Part shown: piece after piece, positions 4,915-8,966 of the stretch
How positions within the stretch are numbered: the stretch's first letter is position 1
Layout: the number at the start of each line of letters is the position of its first letter
Origin: Polyangia bacterium
Lineage (GTDB): Bacteria > Myxococcota_A > Polyangia > Polyangiales > Polyangiaceae
Assembly: GCA_030433055.1 (NCBI GenBank)
Contig: JAUILJ010000264.1
Coordinates: 1 to 8,966, forward strand
Length of the DNA: 8,966 nucleotides
Direction of reading: 5' to 3'
Position numbers and translations under genes: made by a program
The notes under the pieces: model-generated
Told to the model about the DNA's origin: nothing
The model's input: the letters and a program-made list of their open reading frames with translations, nothing else
The model's database searches: none

Positions 4915-7626
4915 GTGCGGCACAGCCTCGGGCTCGGAGCGCTGTTCGCCGGCGCGCTGCTGGGTGGCGGTTGCGGTGAAGACGAACCCGTAGGCGGTGG
5001 TGGTACCAGTGGGCCGCCAGCAGGTTCGCCGTTCGCGGCGGAGCGGGCCCCCGACGTGGTGGTCAAGCGCCCTGGGCTGACCAAGCAGGTCGAGATCGTC
5101 ACGGACGAGTTTGGGGTCCCGCATATCTTTGCGGAAAATAAAAAGGACGCGATCTACGCCAACGGCTACGTCCACGCGCGCGACCGCTTGTTCTTGATGG
5201 ATGCGTTCCGCATGCTGGGACAGGGGCGCGTCGCCGAACGCATCGGAGATGCCGGGCTGGCCTTCGACGTCACCTTCCGCGCGACCTTCATGACGGAGGA
5301 CGGTGGGCAGGTGGCTGACGCGGTGGTCGAGCAGCTACCAGCAGAGACCGTCGAGCTGCTGGAGGCCTATTCCGCTGGGGTCAACGCGTACCTGGCCGAG
5401 CTCCGGGCGGGGGAGCAGAAGCTCCCACCGAGCTACAGCACCCCGTTGCTCGCGGACATCACTCCCGAAGACATCGACGAGTGGCAACCTCGAGACACCA
5501 TCGCCGTGGCCAGGGTGATGGAGTGGCAGCTGACCGATGGCGGAGGGGATTTCGATCAATACATCGCCGAACGGATCCAGAAGTTGCCGCCTGATCTGTT
5601 CGCTGACCTGGTGCGCTTCCAGCCCAGCGACCCAACCGTGATCTTGCCCAACTGGTTTGGCGCTGCATCGAAGAAGGCACCTCAGAGCGAGCCGAGCCTG
5701 CTCAGCCTGAACCCCAAGGACCCGCGGCACCTGCAGGCCTACGCAAAGGCGAAGCAGAGCTTGGCGGGCATCGACTTCTCGCAACTCAAGCACCACCAGA
5801 CCCCGCTGCTCGGTGGCGGCATCGAACGGGACTCGATCGGGTCCAACAACTGGGTGATCTCCGGAGACCACACCGAGAGTGGCTATCCGATCATTGCCAA
5901 CGATCCTCACCTGGCGTTCGTCCAGCCCGCCCAGTTTCATCACACGCAGATCGATACGGCGCTCTACGGTGGCGAGAGCGGCACCAGCGCCATCGGGATC
6001 AGCGTCGCGGGTGTCTCCGGCATCGTGATCGGTCACTCACAACACGTCGCCTGGGGCGGGACCGTCGTGGGCTGGGACGTAACCGATATCTACATAGAAA
6101 CTCTGAACGAGGCCGGAGACGCTGTGCTGTTCAACGGCGAATACGTGCCGATCAAGCAGTACGAGCAATCATTCAAGGTGGGGCCTGGCGCCGACGCGAA
6201 GGTCGAGAAGCAGGTCATCGAGTATGTCCCGCATCACGGGCCGATCCTCGACGGTTCCAAGAAGGACGGGAAGGCCCTGAGCATCAAGTGGACAGGCCGC
6301 TTCGTGGACAACGAAGTGAAGGGCGTGCTCGGCTTGCTCGGTGCCAGCAGTATCGACGACTGGATGAGCGCGCTGTCGAACATGACGGTGCTCGCCCAGA
6401 ACTGGAATGGCGCCGACACCCAAGGCAACACGGGCTACTACCCTCACGCGTTGGTGCCCGTGCGCAAGAGCGTCAGCGGCGACTGCGCGCCCTACAAGCC
6501 GATGGACGGCACGGGTCCCTGTGAGTGGGAGGGCTTCATCCCCGATGATCGCATCCCACAGAACAAGAATCGGGAGAACGGCTGGCTGGTCACTGCGAAC
6601 AACGACGTGGCAGGCACCCTGCAAGACAACGATCCTACGAACGACCCGCAGTACCTCGTCGCGGAGCGCGCGATTGGTTTCCGCGCGGGGCGCATCACAC
6701 AGCTGATCGAGGAGCAGATCGCCGCAGGCAAGAAGTTCACGCTGGAGGACGTGCAGAAGATCCAGGCCGACAACCTGAGCCTGGAGGCCGAGCGCATGCG
6801 CGGCTTCTTGCTGGCCGCAGCCGATGCGCTGCCCGCCCGAGTGACCGAGCTGAACCTGGGCCCTGCCATCGATCGCATCAAGAACTGGGAGCTGACCACT
6901 CCGAGTGGTGTGGATGCCGACTACCGGACGGACTCCGGTCCGACCGCCGAAGAGATCGATGAGAGCGTCGCGTCCAGCATCTTCTTCGCCTGGCTGCCGC
7001 GCTTCCGCAACGCAGTGTTCAACGACGAGCTCAGCCAGTACGACACCTCCCTGGGTTCAACGGACAAGGCGCGTGCGCTGTTCAACCTGTTGGAGCACCC
7101 CGATCAGACTGCGACGGGAACCAGCCTGTTCGACGACGTCACGACTACGAACGTGGTCGAAGACAAAGACGAGCTGATGCTTCAGTCGTTGGCTGACGCG
7201 CTCACCTTCTTGGCCTCGAAGGAGGCGTTCGGCTCGTCGGACATGACGACCTGGCGCTGGGGGCAGCTCCACGGCATGCAGATCCGTGACCTGTTCGGCC
7301 TGTTCTCAGGCACTGCGTTCATCACTCGCGGGCCGTATCCGCGGGGAGGCAGCAACTACACCGTGGACGTCGCTGGGCAGGGCGGCAGCACCACGAGCTT
7401 CCTCTACGGAGCAGGGCCGCAGATGCGCTTCGTCGCCGAGCTGCGCCCCGATGGCATCGTTAGCCGCAACGCGCTGCCTGGCGGGCAGTCGGATGACACC
7501 GACTCGCCCCACTACGAAGACTTGCTGAAGATGTGGCTGCGCAACGAGAGCTTCCCCTACTACTTCAAGCCGGCTGACGTTGCTCAGCACATGGAGACGT
7601 ACGAGCTCTTCGAGCCAGGTAAGTAA
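4915..7626 (+). CDS. Penicillin acylase family Ntn hydrolase, lipoprotein
   Basis: The 903-residue product is a self-cleaving amidase of the penicillin/cephalosporin/acyl-homoserine-lactone acylase family. From the GTG at 4915 it opens with a compact lipoprotein signal (L-F-A-G-A-L-L-G-G-G-C, Cys20), implying export and envelope anchoring. The alpha region shows T-D-E-F-G-V-P-H-I-F-A (about 64-74) and Y-V-H-A-R-D-R-L-F-L-M-D. The chain should cut itself before Ser310 in I-G-S-N-N-W, giving an alpha chain of about 290 residues (perhaps with a spacer removed) and a beta chain of 594. Counting Ser310 as beta-1, N-D-P-H puts His at beta-23, as in cephalosporin and AHL acylases. H-V-A-W-G (beta 68-72), T-A-N-N (Asn562/563, oxyanion) and F-R-A-G-R (Arg590) complete the expected site; W-D-V-T-D may bind calcium. 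The ending S-P-H-Y-E-D-L-L-K-M-W is typical. Starts at 4822 (ATG) or 4738 (TTG) are possible but less likely. The acyl substrate is not predictable: antibiotic resistance, quorum quenching and peptide deacylation are all open. It lies 173 bases after the hydrolase. Confidence 0.93.
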   Translation: MRHSLGLGALFAGALLGGGCGEDEPVGGGGTSGPPAGSPFAAERAPDVVVKRPGLTKQVEIVTDEFGVPHIFAENKKDAIYANGYVHARDRLFLMDAFRMLGQGRVAERIGDAGLAFDVTFRATFMTEDGGQVADAVVEQLPAETVELLEAYSAGVNAYLAELRAGEQKLPPSYSTPLLADITPEDIDEWQPRDTIAVARVMEWQLTDGGGDFDQYIAERIQKLPPDLFADLVRFQPSDPTVILPNWFGAASKKAPQSEPSLLSLNPKDPRHLQAYAKAKQSLAGIDFSQLKHHQTPLLGGGIERDSIGSNNWVISGDHTESGYPIIANDPHLAFVQPAQFHHTQIDTALYGGESGTSAIGISVAGVSGIVIGHSQHVAWGGTVVGWDVTDIYIETLNEAGDAVLFNGEYVPIKQYEQSFKVGPGADAKVEKQVIEYVPHHGPILDGSKKDGKALSIKWTGRFVDNEVKGVLGLLGASSIDDWMSALSNMTVLAQNWNGADTQGNTGYYPHALVPVRKSVSGDCAPYKPMDGTGPCEWEGFIPDDRIPQNKNRENGWLVTANNDVAGTLQDNDPTNDPQYLVAERAIGFRAGRITQLIEEQIAAGKKFTLEDVQKIQADNLSLEAERMRGFLLAAADALPARVTELNLGPAIDRIKNWELTTPSGVDADYRTDSGPTAEEIDESVASSIFFAWLPRFRNAVFNDELSQYDTSLGSTDKARALFNLLEHPDQTATGTSLFDDVTTTNVVEDKDELMLQSLADALTFLASKEAFGSSDMTTWRWGQLHGMQIRDLFGLFSGTAFITRGPYPRGGSNYTVDVAGQGGSTTSFLYGAGPQMRFVAELRPDGIVSRNALPGGQSDDTDSPHYEDLLKMWLRNESFPYYFKPADVAQHMETYELFEPGK

Positions 7627-7638
7627 CCCTGGGTTCGG

Positions 7639-7668
7639 GGGGGTGAGGCGCACCGTTCCCTCACCCCC
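7639..7668. terminator. Strong hairpin between convergent acylase and kinase genes
   Basis: A perfect 10-bp stem, gggggtgagg (7639-7648) with cctcaccccc (7659-7668), encloses a 10-base loop. It starts 13 bases after the acylase stop and lies 43 bases beyond the kinase stop, so it can serve both genes. There is no T-tract, so it may act as an RNA 3' end stabiliser or a Rho-linked terminator. The right arm contains the 13-mer also present at 1222-1234. Confidence 0.65.
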
Positions 7669-7710
7669 AACCTCCGGATCCGCAGCGGCTCGAGAGGCCT
7701 GAACTGCAGC

Positions 7711-8966
7711 TCAGCTGGAGCGAGGCGGGTCGCTGCCCTTCTTGTCGCTCACCTGAAGTCGCCCGCTGTGGCGCTCGTTCACCTTCAGCTTGCCGCTGGA
7801 AGACACGGGCGGCGCCGCGCGCATCTTGCCCGACGACGCGCGGCTATCGGGCACCAAGGCGCGCAGGCGCCACAGCCTGACGAGCAGCTGTCGTTCGACC
7901 TCGGCGATGCTGTCCAACGCAGGACCGACCAGGGCTACCGGCAGAATCACGCAGAGCAGGCTGCCCAGCGCGATGAAGCCGAGCACCACTGGCTTGGTCA
8001 TGTGCAGCGTTGCCGAGCGGATAATCAGCGCGTCGCCGGTAAACTCATGGGTCACGGGCAAGTAGCCGAGCTGCCCGACCGCGATGGTACCCGCGAGGGC
8101 CAAACAGCCGATCCCGCCCAGTAGCACCCGCACGCTGGGGCCCGAGCGAGCGTTCACCGTGGAGACGAACGCCAGCGCGACGAGCAGCGTGGGGACGAAC
8201 AACAGCGGGCCAACGAAGAGCGCGAAGCTCGCCGCGAGCGCGGCGACCATCACCACGCTGAAGGCATAGTGCCAGCGAGAGGTCCAGCCGCGCTCTCCCG
8301 CTTGCCACACGTAGATCGAGGTGAGGGTGATGATCAGCGCCGGCGGCGCGAGCACCCAGTACTCCCGTACACCACTCGCCAGCCAGAGTAGCAACGCGGA
8401 TGACGCGAGCATGAAGAGCGGAGCGGAGCGCCGCGCGCTGATGCGGCGCTGGCGGACCTGCGCCTTGTGCACCTGCTCCTGCACCTCTGGCGGTGCCTCT
8501 CGCGCTGGCGCCATCAGCAGCGCCAGCATCGTCTCCGTAGCTTCGGGCTGGTCGGGATCCAGCACCAGCGCGGTGTTCAAGCGACGCAGGGCCACCGCTC
8601 GCGCTTCCTCGACGCCTCCGGGGTGCGTGCCCACCATTGCTATCCGTGCGGCAATCCGCTCTTTCTGGGCGGCCTCGCGGCGCCGCTCGCGCTCCGCGTC
8701 GTCGTGGATGATCTTTTCCAGTTCCTTTACCAGCTCACCCGCGTGCTTGTAGCGCGCGCGAGACTCCAGCTGCGTCGCGTGCACACAGAGGTCATCGAGC
8801 GACTCGGAGATGCGGGCGTTCGGCGCCCGCTCGCTTGGCCGCCGGTCTGAAATGCGCAACGTGGAATCGAGGAGCTCTTCAGTCGTATCGCCAGTGTGCA
8901 TGCGATCGAGGGTCAGGACCTCGAACAGGATGGTGCCCAGCGCGTACACGTCGGCAGCAGGGGTGA
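7711..8966 (-). CDS. Membrane Ser/Thr protein kinase, C-terminal part (5' end outside window)
   Basis: The frame enters from the right edge and ends at TGA 7713-7711, giving 417 visible residues. It opens with T-P-A-A-D-V-Y-A-L-G-T-I-L-F-E, the D-V-W-S-L-G segment of subdomain IX that follows the activation loop in Hanks-type kinases. The kinase C-lobe continues to A-R-Y-K-H-A-G-E-L-V-K-E-L-E-K-I-I (about residues 71-87). A charged, probably coiled stretch follows (E-R-E-R-R-R-E-A-A-Q-K-E-R), then one TPR-like unit around A-L-R-R-L-N-T-A-L-V-L-D-P-D. Next come about six transmembrane helices and a polar, Ser-rich tail that is probably cytoplasmic. The ATP-binding and catalytic loops lie outside the window, so activity cannot be judged. 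A GTG at 8949 is in frame but falls inside the conserved D-V-Y motif and is not a start. Such kinases are abundant in Myxococcota and sense envelope or cytoplasmic cues; the substrate is unknown. It converges on the acylase gene. Confidence 0.9.
   Translation of the reverse strand, partial: TPAADVYALGTILFEVLTLDRMHTGDTTEELLDSTLRISDRRPSERAPNARISESLDDLCVHATQLESRARYKHAGELVKELEKIIHDDAERERRREAAQKERIAARIAMVGTHPGGVEEARAVALRRLNTALVLDPDQPEATETMLALLMAPAREAPPEVQEQVHKAQVRQRRISARRSAPLFMLASSALLLWLASGVREYWVLAPPALIITLTSIYVWQAGERGWTSRWHYAFSVVMVAALAASFALFVGPLLFVPTLLVALAFVSTVNARSGPSVRVLLGGIGCLALAGTIAVGQLGYLPVTHEFTGDALIIRSATLHMTKPVVLGFIALGSLLCVILPVALVGPALDSIAEVERQLLVRLWRLRALVPDSRASSGKMRAAPPVSSSGKLKVNERHSGRLQVSDKKGSDPPRSS

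Noticed and set aside
5335..6036. Minus-strand frame of 233 codons opposite the acylase
   Set aside because: It covers the catalytic region of the acylase on the other strand and shows no domain pattern.
7707..7717. Dyad cagct-c-agctg over the kinase stop codon
   Set aside because: It is too short to be meaningful, and the stronger hairpin at 7639-7668 already explains the convergent junction.

Overview
The window is GC-rich DNA, and its gene content points to a member of the Myxococcota, probably close to the Polyangiales. The signs are a lipoprotein with a DNRLRE/CBM96-type domain followed by a Cys-rich segment, a Ser/Thr kinase with a multi-TM C-terminal half, and strong G/C bias at third codon positions. 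This placement is inferred from gene style, not from a marker gene.

Layout, left to right. (1) 1-898, minus strand: 5' part of a secreted lipoprotein gene that runs off the left edge. (2) 899-1350: a long intergenic stretch with small palindromes, a hairpin and a degenerate pentamer tandem repeat, but no gene I can support. (3) 1351-2571, plus: a 12-TM transporter of MFS type whose first helix recalls the proton-dependent peptide transporter (POT) family. (4) 2620-3516, minus: a LysR-family regulator, convergent with the transporter; a hairpin spans the junction. (5) 3517-3673: the divergent LysR/hydrolase region, holding several inverted repeats that are good operator candidates. (6) 3674-4741, plus: an alpha/beta hydrolase of the COG4757-like type with a visible Ser-Asp-His triad. 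(7) 4915-7626, plus: a large penicillin-acylase-family Ntn hydrolase with a lipoprotein signal and the expected beta-chain Ser1 and His23. (8) 7639-7668: a strong hairpin between convergent genes. (9) 7711-8966, minus: the C-terminal part of a membrane Ser/Thr protein kinase whose catalytic core lies beyond the right edge.

How the genes may work together: the LysR protein most likely controls the divergent hydrolase and perhaps its own gene. The acylase lies 173 bp downstream of the hydrolase on the same strand and could be co-transcribed or have its own promoter. A regulator, a soluble hydrolase, an envelope amide hydrolase and a possible peptide-type transporter side by side would suit recognition and breakdown of an external amide or ester compound such as a lactam, acyl-homoserine lactone or acylated peptide. 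That link is inference from adjacency only. I found no mobile element, CRISPR array, tRNA or rRNA, and no clear sign of an undescribed multi-gene system.
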